Shown here piece after piece: positions 22,166-33,894 of a stretch of DNA of 64,000 bases. This stretch comes from Heloderma charlesbogerti (lineage: Eukaryota; Chordata; Lepidosauria; Squamata; Helodermatidae), in assembly GCA_026122225.1 (NCBI GenBank), contig JANEZZ010001488.1, positions 1 to 64,000 of the forward strand, read 5' to 3'. Below the pieces are notes generated by a model. That model did no database searches. It worked only from the letters and a program-made list of their open reading frames with translations, and was not told the DNA's origin. A program made the position numbers and the translations under genes. Positions within the stretch are counted from its first letter, which is position 1. Each line of letters opens with the position of its first letter.

Positions 22166-23396
22166 CTCTTCTAGATTCTTCAACAGATAAGGGTTTTTAG
22201 CCTTTCAGCAAGGCTTAACCAAACAGCATGGCTCAGCTTTCCAGCTGTGATGCCTCAACTTGGACAATTCTTTTGCAAATCTCACTCCGTCTCTCTCAGG
22301 TTCTCACAGACATCTTCCAGCTTCCCTGCATGCCAAGGCTAGACCAGTGGCGGCCAGAGAGTTGGGTAACTCCCCGCTAGCTCTGCTCTGAGCAGACTGA
22401 CAGAGATAAGCTCACACAGACTCTGATATTTTAAAAAATTACTCTGATTTTGCCAGTGTCTTTAAGGCTTCAAACAAGTCTCTTTCTTCAAAATTTGCAA
22501 CTTTCTCAACTGCTTTTGTTTCTTCTAACAAGCTTGGATTTGGTGGTAGATGAACTGTCTCTGGAGGGCCCCCACCCTTCCCCAACAACCTCTCCTCCCA
22601 ACCTAAGAGGCTGAATAAGATGGAGGGGGGGGGGACTCAGGGCACCTTGGGCAGGGTCTCCCAATCTCCAAGCTTCTTCCGTGGGGCTTGAGTCAGGGAG
22701 CACAGGGGCTTTGGGCTTCACCTCGGAGCGTACCGTCATGACTTTACAATACTGACCTTTACATTTTCTTATCCAGTTAGGATGTTTCAACATCTGTGTT
22801 TGCCAAGCATCAATACAAGGGAATTGGTCTCAGTGACCGTCAGTAATTACTTTAACATGAATCTTGGCAATAACAGTATTTTCCTAACTTCCTTTAGTCA
22901 GCCAGCTGACATTAAAAGTTACCCATTCTCTATTACAAATTTTATGCGCTCTTCTTTTGTCATTTCAACACCATAATCCAGCTTGAACAACTTAAAATTA
23001 CAAAGCATGCATCCCAATGGGTCTTGGCCCTTCTCTTCCACGGACTGTCTTGATCGCATCCCTGCCGGTCCTATATATATTCAACTGCTGCTTAAGCAAG
23101 GCTCAGCTGAATGGCAAATGGGAGGTTTTCACTCCCCAAATGGCCCGGACAGTGCGGATCTGACTTACCTCGTGGCTTAGCCTCCAAACGACCCCTCAGA
23201 CAGCATCCTGTCTTCCAAAAAGACCTCTAGTTGCCTCGTCTCTTCAGGAGTCCTTTGCTAGCTGGGTTGCTAGGCAACAGCCGCCTCAAACCTCACGGTG
23301 AACCAAACAAGGTCCAGGGCGCCCTCTGCTTAGGTTGATCCCGCGTTTGCCCAGCTCCCGGGTCACACAGGGGGCCCTGCTGCAGTTGCAAGAAAT

Positions 23397-23840
23397 TGTT
23401 ACAAAAATTGTATTCTATCCCTGGTAGACTCATCCAATTTGTTTACCAAGAACGAGAGGAGGCAGACATCTGGTCCAACATGATTTTATTCTGCAGAACA
23501 AGGCAATCTTTGGGGCTAGTGCACCAACAAAGATGGCAATCCGATACTGTGATCCAGAAACTTATATACACAAGTCTTTGGGGGCTGTCTTATGCTTGCG
23601 CTCTATTAATCTTTGTCTAGCTGAAAGGAGACAGGAAACAGGAATGCCTTTCACATACTCAGGCATGCACAGAGAGATAGTCATGAGCTCTAACGTAAAT
23701 ACATTCTTGGCATTCCTGAGCCTCTGATAAGGCACTGTATCTTTGTTAGCATGGCAGTCTCACACAGAGGTAGAATAGATGTAGCATAGTTTATAAAACC
23801 ATGGGATAATAAACATATTACAACTGAAATGTCTATAACA
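23397..23840 (-). repeat. 5' LTR of provirus 1
   Basis: 444 bp, collinear with 18067-18527 with many small differences (for example 'caacgcctttcac' versus 'aatgcctttcac', and deletion of a 'gggtagcagag' segment). Ends TATAACA at 23840 next to the rest of the host SINE. Confidence 0.85.
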
Positions 23841-24363
23841 ACTACACCACACTGTTTAAGAAGTAGGGAGGTCTATTATTGGGTAGAATGTCGGGGAAAG
23901 GGCATTTGGGATTTAGCAGCTTGAAAAGAAAAGCAGTTTCAGTTGGGTCTAAGACAGAGTGGAGATGGGATGTGGATGGTAGGTTAGGAATAGGTTTAGA
24001 TCATGGGGGGGACCACAGGCCTGGGGGGACCACAGGCCTGGGGGCCAAATCTGGCCCCCCAGCATTCTCCAGATGGCCATACACCCTTCTCCTGGCCCCA
24101 CCCCCTTTCCTCCAATTGTTTTGATTTCCCAGCTTTTGTGCAGTTTTTTTTCCCATTCTAAAAGGCTGAAATGTTTCTCCTAAGGCTTAATTATTTGGGG
24201 ACACACCCCTTTTGCATCAGCCCATCTTCAGCCCCACCCACCCTGAGAGCTTTGGCCCTTGGTCGGAAAGCAGTTTCCCAGCCCTGGTTTACAATTTAGG
24301 ATGCTCTGTGAAGGTAAATATATATTTTATATTCCATATAAAAAATAGTGTGTATTTTCCCCA

Positions 24364-24482
24364 ACGTGGTGCCCTCCAGTTATGTTGGACTGCAATACCC
24401 ACCATTCCCAACCGGCATGGCTATGCTGGCTGGGAGTGATGGGAATTGTATTCCAACACAATGGGCAGGCATGAGGTTGGGG
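24364..24482. repeat. Fold-back MITE-like repeat
   Basis: 'acgtggtgccctccagttatgttggactgcaat...' on the left and 'gggaattgtattccaacaca...' inverted on the right. Same family as 1160-1345. Confidence 0.65.
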
Positions 24483-25438
24483 AAAGCTGGAACCCTACAC
24501 TTGCTTACCATGTAGTTTGATGTTTGTTTCCATGGGTATCTTAGGCATAAAATTAGCTAAAATGAACAGCAGGGAAGCAAGAAAAGTGATGAGAGGTTTA
24601 GGGGAAACAGGAACTATAGTGTTAATTCCACTTAGAGCCTATGAGTTATTAATGCCTCCTTTGTTATACTGCGTTGTTTTCACAGTTGTTGCTGTCCCCA
24701 AAGATCCTGATCCTGTTCTTTGTAAAATAAACTCTAGTTTTTGAGAAAAGTCTAGAAGTGTTTCAGCTGAGAGCTTTGGCTATAGGGCAATCCATATATT
24801 TAATAAATGATAATAAATGTACCGTTTTCTAGACTTCGTAGGGTTCAAAAACCAGTCACTATGCGCAAAGAATGTTTCTTTTACACATTCCTCAGTGTAT
24901 TCACACGCGCACACACTCTCTCTGTTCCAGTCTGGGTAGTGTGAAAGGGTATCTGAAAAAGTTCTTGTACCAAATTTGGCAAACATTACAGTGTTCAGAT
25001 GCATCAGGGTAGAACTCTAAGTTGTACTTGCACTGCAGCGGAGATCTTTGAGTCAAGCCTCTCATCTTTATTCTTTAACATTCCAAGTGCGGATATTAGC
25101 GAAGGTTGATGTTTCAACCATGGCATGTGGTGCTCTCATGCTAGGACACCATCTTAGCTTGGTGGTATCACTTCCCCTGCCCCCCCATCTACGGTGAACT
25201 TTTGCCAGCAGCGTAAGGCTTGGGAAATCACTGCAGTGTATTATACCTAGAGCGCAATCCTATGCATGTAGGACGTTTTTCTTTCTAAACATGCATAGCA
25301 TTGCACCCCTAATTTCTTCATGTTTTTGGTAACAGTCAGAGCTCTTCTAAAGGAATCACACATTACAGGTTTTACTAACATTTTCATTTATGTTCATCTA
25401 CAAAATGATACAAACGAGGGGGAATCTTAATCAGGCAG
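24483..25438. other. No gene recognised
   Basis: Nothing coding. At 25248-25312 a small inverted repeat 'gcgcaatcctatgcatgtag ... ctaaacatgcatagcattgc' belongs to a MITE family also seen at 16212-16320 and near 41.17 and 59.10 kb. Confidence 0.4.
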
Positions 25439-25755
25439 GGCCTACTGCACTTTTTTTTTTAAACTTAATTTTTACTCTACTTTTTATCTTTATAAATGAA
25501 ATAAAGAATACCAACAACATAATCACCATCTACAGTTTCCAACATTACAGTATTCTTGGGGACACCACAACAACCAGAAAAGCAAAAAAGAAACTGTAAA
25601 AGGAAAAGAGAAGGCAAAAGATGAAAGAACAAGAAAACAAAGGGAACAAGAAAAAGTATTAAGAGAAAAGAAGAAAAGGAGATTACATATTACAAATAAA
25701 CTTCAAGTATCACTCTACTTAAAAGATTATACCGTTGCCAACATTACAATTCAGT

Positions 25756-26005
25756 TGTTGTTTATTCGGTCAGTCGCTTCCGACTCTTCGTGACTTCATG
25801 GACCAGCCCACGCCAGAGCTCCCTGTTGGCCGTCGCCACCCCAGCTCCCCCGAGGTCGAGTCCGTCACCTCCAGAATATCATCCATCCATCTTGCCCTTG
25901 GTTGGCCCCTCTTCCTTTTGCCTTCCACTTTCCCTAGCATCAGCATCTTCTCCAGGGTATCCTGTCTTCTCATGATGTGGCCAAAGTACTTCAGTTTTGC
26001 CTTTA
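25756..26005 (-). mobile_element. RTE/BovB-like LINE fragment nested in the L1-type element
   Basis: Flanked by a perfect attacaattcagt duplication at 25743-25755 and 26006-26018. Antisense reading gives MRRQDTLEKMLMLGKVEGKRKRGQPRARWMDD, the RTE reverse transcriptase C-terminus, but clearly divergent from the other BovB copies of the window. So it is a second RTE lineage or a much older copy. Confidence 0.85.
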
Positions 26006-26502
26006 ATTACAATTCAGTACAGCCTAGGTAATCCATCTTATTTCAGTAACATATCCTCAGATTTATAACAAAGAAACATACTATGAATTTTCCCCTAGCC
26101 ATAAAATGCTTTTCAGCTAATATATGATGATAAAGCTAAAATCAACCAACCAGGAATATTATTAATCATAGTATCAAAATAATAATAATTAAAAAAGAAA
26201 ATTATTAAGGATAAAAGAAAAACAAAATCAACAACAATCACTAGTATATTTTATACCATCTATATTTTAGATAGTATTATTTCTAAATATATATATGAGT
26301 GTGTACATTTCTATACACCCACAAACCAAAATTTTGTATACAGTATTTCATGTCTATTATATATATCTTTATCTATCAAAAAAGGAGTTAAGAGAAAATG
26401 GAAGAAAAAAATGGATATATGTAAACAATCATCTCTGGCATACTGCCCTGAGCCTATCACCCAAACAAATCAACAGATGACAATTGTTTGTGCATTCCCA
26501 GC

Positions 26503-27361
26503 TCAAGGGACTGAAAAAGATGTCTCCCATGCTTTACCAACAAGCCAAGCCTCCGCCATTTCATCTGGCGCCATTTCAAACTTTTTCATATGTCCTTCAA
26601 CGAGGATGCAAAATGTGGCAGGGTATCTTATGTGGTATTGTAGATTCATTTGTCTTGCTTGCTTTTTCGCTTTAGTGAATTGCCTTCTTTTATCAGCAGT
26701 TTCTTTAGTGTAATCCAGAAATAGCATAATCTTAACTTGTTTTGGCCCCCAAAGAAGATCTCCCTTCCCTCTTGCCACATGCAGGATATACTTTTTTGTA
26801 GAAACTCTTGCAAACTGAACTATAACAGTAACAGCAGTCCCTTTAACGCCATGCATCAAACTTGGAACACAGAATGCATGTTCAATGTCAAGTAAATAAT
26901 CAGATGGCAAAGCAAGTAATTCATGCAGGAATTTGTCCAAGAATTTAGACATGCTTACGTCGGTGGGTAATTCTTTGATGCCAATAATGCATAGGTTTGC
27001 TCTTCATGTAAATGCTTCCAGTTGTGAGATTCTAGTAGACAGGATTTTATACGAAGCTTTCATTGTAATCTCTTGGGCTGATAGGCGATCTTGCGGGTCA
27101 TTAACGTTTGCCTCTGTTTTTTGCAGAGACGTATTAAGTCCACAGCCCCTGAAGGGCGGTAATGGAATCTTGGATTGTATCCAATCTCTTAGCCTGTTCT
27201 GACAGTTGAAGAGACAAAGTTTTTATCAAAGCAAGCAGCTCCTCTGTATTTCCATCACTTCTAGAAGACTTTGCCAAGGGAGGTGTGTGTGGGGGGGGGT
27301 TGGCGGTGGCCCCGTTCCTTTTTTTTTTCCTTTCGATGTTGCCATTCTTCTCCTTAAACAA
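26503..27361 (-). pseudogene. L1 ORF1 protein relic
   Basis: The amino-side piece (27134-27361) has a basic KKKRNG segment and a heptad pattern LLALIKTLSLQLSEQAKRLDTIQ, the trimerising coiled coil. The carboxy piece (26503-26952) has the RNA-binding core: VTVIVQFARVSTKKYILHVAR, IMLFLDYTKETADKRRQF, QARQMNLQYHIRYPATF. In the family this nucleic-acid chaperone coats the element RNA. The two pieces are in different frames, with the region 26953-27133 between them degenerate. No ORF2 follows. Confidence 0.78.
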
Positions 27362-28079
27362 ATTTTGCAGGTCCTCAAGTATTGTTGGTATTCTCTAATC
27401 CATAAACACTAAAAATCTACATTTGGAGTTCGTCAGCCCTGTGTTCTCCTAATTAGATAGGAATTTCAAAACAGCTTTGAGTCGATGTCTTTGCTCCGGA
27501 AAACTAACCTTGGAGCCCAGCCCTTCTGCTGCTCTGCAAAATGAACTACTCCTCCAAGATTTCATCCAGATGGTACTCTTGCTTCCCCTTTTAGTTCCAA
27601 GAGAAGATAAAAAGGTTTTTCAACCTTTTAAAAGCTGTTTGAGATAGCATCCCATGGAGCCTCCGCAGAATGCTGCCAGGGTGACATTGACTCCGACCGG
27701 AAGTCGGCCTACTGCACTTTCCATGGCTGCACTAAGAGATCCCTGGAAGGCCAGGAGGTACACAGGCTCTACAGGAACCTTTAATTAGATTTCTAAAGAA
27801 CTAAAAGGTCCCCAAAGTGTGCTGTCCTTTCAGCTATCTTATCTGAGCATTTGATCTCTTAGGTGACAATTTCTGGTGGCAGATTGATAGCTGGCATGCT
27901 TGCAAAGAATCTGGGAGCGCTTGGTCTTATGCTACTATTCCTGCCAGTGACATCACCAGAAACCCAAGCCTTCCTTCTCCTGATGCTTCCCCTTGTTGCA
28001 TGTAGGTTTTCTGATACAGTCAGGTGTGCTTCCTCAATGAAGCTCTTCCCACACCTGGAACACTGAAATTGATTCCCCT

Positions 28080-29225
28080 GCCCCTACGTGGAATAATTAA
28101 TATTTACAGAGGCCAACCCCTCCTCTCTCTCATGTGAATTCTCTGATGTACTCATGGGGTGACTTGTGTCAAAACCTCATTGCACAATTCTGTGATACGG
28201 TTTCTCTCTTGTGCAGATTCTTTGGTAAGACTTTGGTAAGACTTTGGTAAGTTGTCCATTCATAGTGAAGCTTCTCCTGCACTCCCAGCAGTTATATGGA
28301 CCTTCTCCAGTGCAGTGCCGGCCCTATCATTAGGTACAGTGAGGTGGCAGTCTCAGGCAGTGAATGCTCAGTTGTGTGGCCATTTCCTTCCACTGGCAGT
28401 ATGTTCTAGTTAGCTTGCCCTACACCCTGTAAGTTAGGCTGTTGTCCTCAGGTGAGGTGGAGGATGCTGTTCCATCACCAGTGCTGAAGTAAGACTCAGC
28501 TGCCACTTCAGCTTCTGTAGTAAGAATGGGGAGGGGTGGGAGGTGACATCTTGTGATTTGCCTCAGGCAGCAAAATGCCTTGGGCCAGCCATGCTTCTGT
28601 GTGAATCTTCTGATGTTGAAGAATGCATAAAATGATTGCTGTAGCTTTTCTGACATGCTGAATAGTCATAGGATTTTTCTCCCTGGTGGAAGTTCTTATG
28701 ATATAGCATAATCTCTGTGTGAAACTCTTCCCACAGCATTACCACCTGTGTGGTTTCTCCTCTCCTGTATAGATCCTCACATGTTGGGTGAGGCTTAATC
28801 TTTCACAGAAGCTCATCTTGCCCACCTTCTCTCTCGCATGAATTTGCTTATGTTGAATCAGTTTAGATTTTGTTTTAAAGCTTTTCCTGCAGGCTAAACT
28901 TCCATATGGTTTCTCTCTTCGGTGACATCCCTCATATATAACCGATGTGGGCCGATGATGAAGGCTTTTACCACAGTGTGAGCACCTAATTGGTTTCTCA
29001 CCTGTGTGTTTTCTTTTATGTCGTTCAAGGGCTGAGCTTTGGCTGAAGTTTTTCTCACAGTCTGAGCATTTATATTTATTCATTCTCTGATGTTTAATCA
29101 AAGAGAAACATTTGCCACATTCCAGGCATTTATATGGCTTCTCTCACTAGCGAGTTCTCCAATGACTCGTCAGGCTGGAGTTGCAATAGCAGTATTTCTC
29201 ACAGTCAGCACACTGATAAGGTTAT
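28080..29225 (-). pseudogene. Decayed finger tail of zinc-finger gene B
   Basis: Downstream of the stop ending gene B, finger remnants continue in shifted frames. Recognisable are YKCSDCEKNFSQSSALERHKRKHTGEKP (a good finger), then fingers with a missing cysteine or histidine (GKSLHHRPTSVIYEGCHRREKP; CRKSFKTKSKLIQHKQIHAREK). After 28740 only traces remain. They are collinear with the fingers after number 7 of gene C at 44.9 kb. The array was therefore once about twice as long. The loss begins with a one-base insertion in the linker codons at about 29228. Confidence 0.8.
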
Positions 29226-30343
29226 TCAACCAGTGTGGATTTTCTCATGAAGTTTAAGGTCTGAAATAGTTATGAAGTCTTTCCCACAATCTGAACATTG
29301 ATGCAGATTCTCTTCTCCGTGAGTTTTCTTGTGCCTGCTAAAATTTGATGCACACTTGAAGCTTCTTCCACAGTCTGGGCATTCAAATGGTTTCTCTCCT
29401 GTATGGATTCTCTCATGAATATGAAGGTACTCTCTCTCTCTGAAGCATTTCCCACAATATAAGCATTTGAACAGCTTCTCGCCTGAATGGATTTTTTCAT
29501 GTCTAATAAGATTTCCTCTTTGATTGAAGTTTTTCCCACAATCTGAACATGTATATGTCTCCATTCCAGAATGTATTTTCTCATGTCTGTTGAGGGTTTC
29601 TTTGCAACTGAAGTTTTTTCCACAGTCTGAACATATATATGGTTTTTCTCCTGAATGGATTTTTTCATGTCTAGTAAGACGTTCCTTGTCAATGAACTTT
29701 TTCCCACAACCTGAACATGCATATGGCTTTTCTCCTGAATGGATTTTTTCATGTCTGTTCAGATTTCCCTTGAAACTGAACGTTTTCCCACACACTGAAC
29801 ATGCATATGGCTTCTCTCCTAAATGGATTTTTTCATGACTAGTAAGATGTTCTCTGACAAGGAACTTTTTCCCACACTCTGAACATACATATGTTTTTTT
29901 TCCTGAATGGACTTTTTCATGTCTATTAAGATTTCCCCTGCAAGAGAACCTTTTCCCGCAATCAGGACATGCATATGGCTTCTCTCCAGTGTGAGATCTC
30001 AAGTGTACAATAAGGGCAGCGTTGTGACTGCAAATTCTCCCACAGGCAAAACACTTAAGTGGTTGTGCTGTTGAATAGGTATAGCTTTCTGCTTCTTCTG
30101 TACATGCCTTTTGTATCTCACCCCTGTGATTCCTCTCTCGGATTGTTGTTTCACTAGGATCCTTGTTACTTTCCTCCCAAATAATGGCTTTCTTCCAAGA
30201 GTGTGTTTTTTGGCTCTTCTTTGGTCCAGAGCTTTCTCCTTTCTCTCTGTGTTGGGAAGCTGTCTCTTTGTTCCGTTGCAAAGTCATCTCTTTTGGTTTT
30301 ACAAGTGGAGAGCTTTCCTCTTCCTCCTTCACCTGCTCATAAC
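29226..30343 (-). CDS. Zinc-finger exon of KRAB gene B, 10 fingers
   Basis: The exon begins after TTAACAG at 30344-30350 in phase 1 and runs to a TGA at 29226-29228. About 100 residues of spacer (acidic EEEES, then QRNKE, Lys-rich) precede ten C2H2 fingers. The first is CFACGRICSHNAALIVHLRSH, and most are joined by SGEKPY/TGEKPF linkers. Finger 6 ends with an unusual SGMETYT linker and finger 9 with GEENLH. Such proteins bind specific DNA through the fingers, often in transposons, and silence it through KRAB. KRAB-A at 33528-33654 leaves in phase 1 and can join this exon directly. The array ends abruptly inside a linker because of a one-base insertion. Confidence 0.85.
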
Positions 30344-30599
30344 CTGTTAACAAACCAATCAACAGGAAAACCTAGATGTGAGTGATAGCTCTTAAATTCT
30401 GAAAGCAAAGAAAGAACTAAGTAACAAAGAATGGTTTTTCTTTGATTTTATTCATTAAAACTAATTCTATGCCACCCTTAAGTGCAAATAATCTCAAGGA
30501 GAGTGAATAAAATCAGAACTGAGTTAAAATAGCAGAAGTAGATTAAGTAGAACAGTAGATTATAACCATATTCATCTATTTTTAATTCATTTGTATGTT

Positions 30600-31345
30600 A
30601 TGTTTTTAATGTATCATACACCATTCAGAGAACTTGGGTTATTGGACAGCTTAAAATAAATAAATAAATGCAATAAATAAAATAATGATAAACTTGTTTT
30701 AAACGCCTGTGAAAATCAAAAGATGTTTTGCAGAAAGAACTTAATGGTAGGTTCAACATAGTCCTGCTGGAGAGAGCATTCCACAGATGGGTTGCCACAA
30801 CTGAGAAGACCATCTTGCAGGTCACCACCCACCTAGCTTCAGAAGGTTGGAGAGACATGGAGAATGGCCTCTATGGTAACCTTAACGCATGTGGGAGGAG
30901 GTGACCTCTACTTTACCCAAGTCCCACAACATATATGTCTTCAAAACTAAAAACCAGCACCTTCAACGGTGCTCAGGAATGGACCAGCAGTCAGCAAAGG
31001 TGTCTCACAACTGGTGAGATACGCTCCCTAGGTCCAGTCCTGGTTGGCACTCTAGCAACAACATTCTGAACTACCTAACGTTTTATGGGACGTGTTCAAG
31101 GGCTGCCCCACATGTAACGCCATGTAGTAATCAAGTCCGAATGTTGCCAGGCAAGGATAAAATTATGGCTAGGCTATCTCTGTCCAGGAGGGGTCGCAGC
31201 TGGCACAGCAGCCTCAGCCGATGGAAAAGGCAACTGGCCACACAAGCCATGTGGGCCTCCAATGACAAGGCTAGATCAACCAGTACCCCCGAACTGTAGG
31301 CCCTATCCTTAAGGGATTGTGCAACTCCATGTGGAAGAGGCATAG
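30600..31345 (-). mobile_element. L2 LINE 3' fragment
   Basis: Antisense frames encode the end of the L2 ORF2. One has LVDLALSLEAHMACVASCLFHRLRLLCQLRPLLDRDSLAIIL, closely parallel to the L2 copy at 36608-36760. A further piece reads MVFSVVATHLWNAL. An AAATA-type tail is at about 30655-30685. Lies in the last intron of gene B. Confidence 0.75.
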
Positions 31346-31632
31346 AGTCACCTGCACGTCAAACAACACATCAGTAGCACTGCCACCTTGCCTGCATTTA
31401 ACTCGACATTTCAGCTGTATGCTGACAGTCCCTCTTATTCATAAAGTAATTCCCACCATGGATGGAGCGGTTCTCACCCTTTCCCTCCCCTGCAGGATCC
31501 AAGACAGAGCCGGAGTTCCCTACCTCTGCAAAATGCGGTTGAACAGAAGAGGAATGGTTTCGGGGTTTGCCCCCAAGTTAATAGTTTCTTGAGAGTTGGC
31601 ATATCCAGTCCCCCAACAGAAGTGCTGCCCAC

Positions 31633-31721
31633 CTGGATCTTCTTTTGTCCTAATTCTTGCTGATCGAGCATCCACAACACTTCCCCATTTTCAAGTCTGG
31701 AGATCAGCTCTGGCTTTGGAG
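31633..31721 (-). CDS. Doubtful KRAB-B exon of gene B
   Basis: Sequence encodes KPELISRLENGEVLWMLDQQELGQKKIQ, a KRAB-B box. The acceptor used by gene C (CCAG before GATC at 47501) corresponds here to TATGATT, so it is lost. Only a cryptic TTTCTAG at 31722-31728 remains. The donor CAG|GTGGGC at 31633 would leave in phase 0, while the finger exon at 30343 needs phase 1, so including this exon would frameshift the fingers. I infer that the transcript skips it and joins KRAB-A to the finger exon. It is therefore a recognisable but probably unused exon. Confidence 0.6.
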
Positions 31722-31784
31722 CTAGAAATCATATTTCAGGAGAAGAGAAACAGAAAGGATCAGGATGCATTTAAAGGACAGACA

Positions 31785-31885
31785 GAATGGTGTAGTGGTT
31801 AGAGTGCAAGAGTAGGACTGGAGAGACCTGGGTTCAAATTCCCACTCAGCCCTGAAGCTCACTAGGTGACCTTAGGGGCAGACAG
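31785..31885 (+). repeat. tRNA-derived SINE, head only
   Basis: 'gaatggtgtagtggttagagt', B-box-like 'gggttcaaattccc', 'gaagctcactaggtgacctt'. Truncated copy of the common SINE. Confidence 0.75.
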
Positions 31886-32489
31886 TATTTATTGATTTAT
31901 TGTGCACATTTCTTGTCCATCTTCATTATACATTACATAAGTATACTTAATGGGTTCACGAACATAAAGATAGACACAAAAACAAAAGAAAACGACTCTC
32001 CCTTATTTTACTTTACACAAACTTAATTTACAGAATAAACTTTTGTTTACATCTTGCTTAAATCAGGCTAAAATCAAAATTATTGCAGAAAATTCTGTGG
32101 CATCTGCTGGGTGCTGCATTCATGTACTGTGCACTTGAATTAAAAGCCAAGGATGTTTTGTTCTTTCGATTTGTTTGTTTTAGGAAAGTGTAACTCTCCA
32201 ACAACAGGTTTACCAACATTCAATACATACCTCAGCAGCTGGAGTGCACGAAATCGCAGGCTGCACACTGCATGACGCCCTAGTGCTCGTGCGCAGGCAT
32301 CTGTATGTGCATGCGCTAGAGACTAGGTGCACCCAGTCCACATTCTGAGCGTTAACATCTAGAGACCCTGATAGGGGATTGGGGGGAGTCTGAATCTCGA
32401 AAAACTGAGACTACGGCAACTCACACTAACAAACAGTTAATAAGGCTTCTCCAAGATATATCAAGAGGAAGCAGAAACTAGGGACCGTT
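31886..32489. other. No gene recognised
   Basis: Intronic sequence of gene B. AT-rich at first, then a slightly CpG-richer stretch at 32235-32340 without splice or promoter signals that I can defend. Confidence 0.4.
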
Positions 32490-33280
32490 ATAAGAAGATA
32501 CAGGAAGTGCTGCTGGACCAAGCCAAAGGCCCGTCTAGTCCAGTATCCTATGTCCACAGAGGCCAACCAGATGCCTCTGGGAAGCTCCTAAGAACATGAG
32601 CGCAACAGCACTCTCCCATTCATGTTCCTCAGCACCTAGTATTCAAAGATGTACCGTACTGATACTGGAGATAGCGCACAGCCACCAGGACTAGTAGCCC
32701 TGGATGGCCTTATTCTCCATGAATTTGTCTAATCCCCTTTAAAACCTGCCTAGCTTGGTAGCTGTCACCACTTCTTGTGGTAGCAAATTCCATACTACTT
32801 ATGAGCTGTCTGAAGAAGTCCTTTCTTTTGTCTGTCCTGAATCTTCCACCTTTAACTTCACTGGATCAACCCAGGCGCTAGTATTATGACAGGGAGAAAA
32901 ACGTCTCTATCCACTTCCTTCACACCATAAGTTTATACACCTCTCTCATGCCTGTTAGCTTTTTTGAAAGCAAATAACCCCAAATGTTGTAACGTCTCCT
33001 CATAAGGGAGTTGCCCCAACCCTTTGATAGCGCTGGTTGCCCCTTTCTACACCATTTACAGCTTTCCAACCTTTTTGAGGTGCAGTAACCAGAACTGTAC
33101 AGAATATTCTAATGTGATCACGCCACAGATTTGTGTAAGAGTATTATGGAACTGGCAGTTTTAATTACGATCCCTTTCCTAATCATCCCCAACATGGAAT
33201 TTATCTTCATCATAGCTGCCAAATGCTGGGTTGTTTTTGTTTATCAATCCCTGATCAAAAAATGTGACCGCTGGAGCTTC
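32490..33280 (-). mobile_element. CR1 LINE 3' region, second subfamily
   Basis: Collinear with 48985-49855. Shared marks are 'ctgctggaccaagccaaagg', 'gccaaccagatgcct', 'actagtagccctggatggcc', 'agctgtcaccac', 'gcaaattccata', 'cctcataagggagttgcccc' and 'aactgtacagaatattctaatgtg'. The element 3' end is at the left. It differs from the CR1 at 4.0-8.3 kb by its 3' terminus. Confidence 0.75.
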
Positions 33281-33480
33281 TGTGAGTGGATAAAAGGCCT
33301 TTCCTTTTTAATTTCATTTATATCCCAAATTTCTTCCAATGTCAGAGGAGGAGAACCACTGATCATAGCCCTGGCAGGAGCAGTGGCAGTTCCAGCTTTG
33401 TCAGAAACTGCAGTATCTCTCAATCTGGAAGCGGTTGCTCTCCCTTAGAAGACAAAGGCAGCAGCTCCTAGATTGCATCA

Positions 33481-33678
<198 letters not shown>

Positions 33679-33894
33679 TTAGCCCCATCTAGAAAAATCC
33701 CAGTAGCCACATTCACACAGGAGAGCTCTTTGCTTTGAATTCAGCAGTCTCACTAAAGGAGTGACACGATAAGCACAGATAAACAGCCAAATGGAGAAAG
33801 ATGGTCGGGGCTTCTATGGTACCTGCAGCTTTCTCTGCGGCAGCTTTCAGGATTCTGAAAAGTCAGAGCCTGGTTTACATGTAGAAACCTTTCA

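Larger units (their letters stand above)
18067..23840 (-). mobile_element. Old gammaretrovirus-like provirus (provirus 1)
   Basis: Two related LTRs in the same orientation (18067-18527 and 23397-23840) flank degraded retroviral sequence in antisense. The LTRs start TGTTA and end TATAACA. A polypurine tract (GAGGGGGGAG on the minus strand) abuts the left LTR, proving the direction. Flanks 'ccta' and 'acta' are a probable 4-bp duplication with one change. Integrase and RNase H pieces are recognisable at 19027-20129, and the gag region has been overgrown by a SINE (21909-22165). The LTRs differ by many substitutions and indels, so it is old. I could not identify a primer-binding site. Confidence 0.85.
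25454..27705 (-). mobile_element. L1-type element with ORF1 only (HAL1-like)
   Basis: Flanked by a perfect 15-bp direct repeat ggcctactgcacttt at 25439-25453 and 27706-27720. A poly(T) run follows the left copy, which is the poly(A) tail of a minus-strand retrotransposon. Its 5' end is at 27705. The only coding trace is an L1 ORF1 protein (26503-27361). The 3' untranslated part runs straight to the tail, with no trace of endonuclease or reverse transcriptase. Either ORF2 was deleted before insertion or this is a half-L1 family dependent on an active L1. An RTE fragment with its own 13-bp duplication sits inside. Confidence 0.82.

Noticed and set aside
23340..23396. Primer-binding site of provirus 1
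   Set aside because: No TGG-starting match to a tRNA 3' end next to the 5' LTR; it is presumably mutated or lost.
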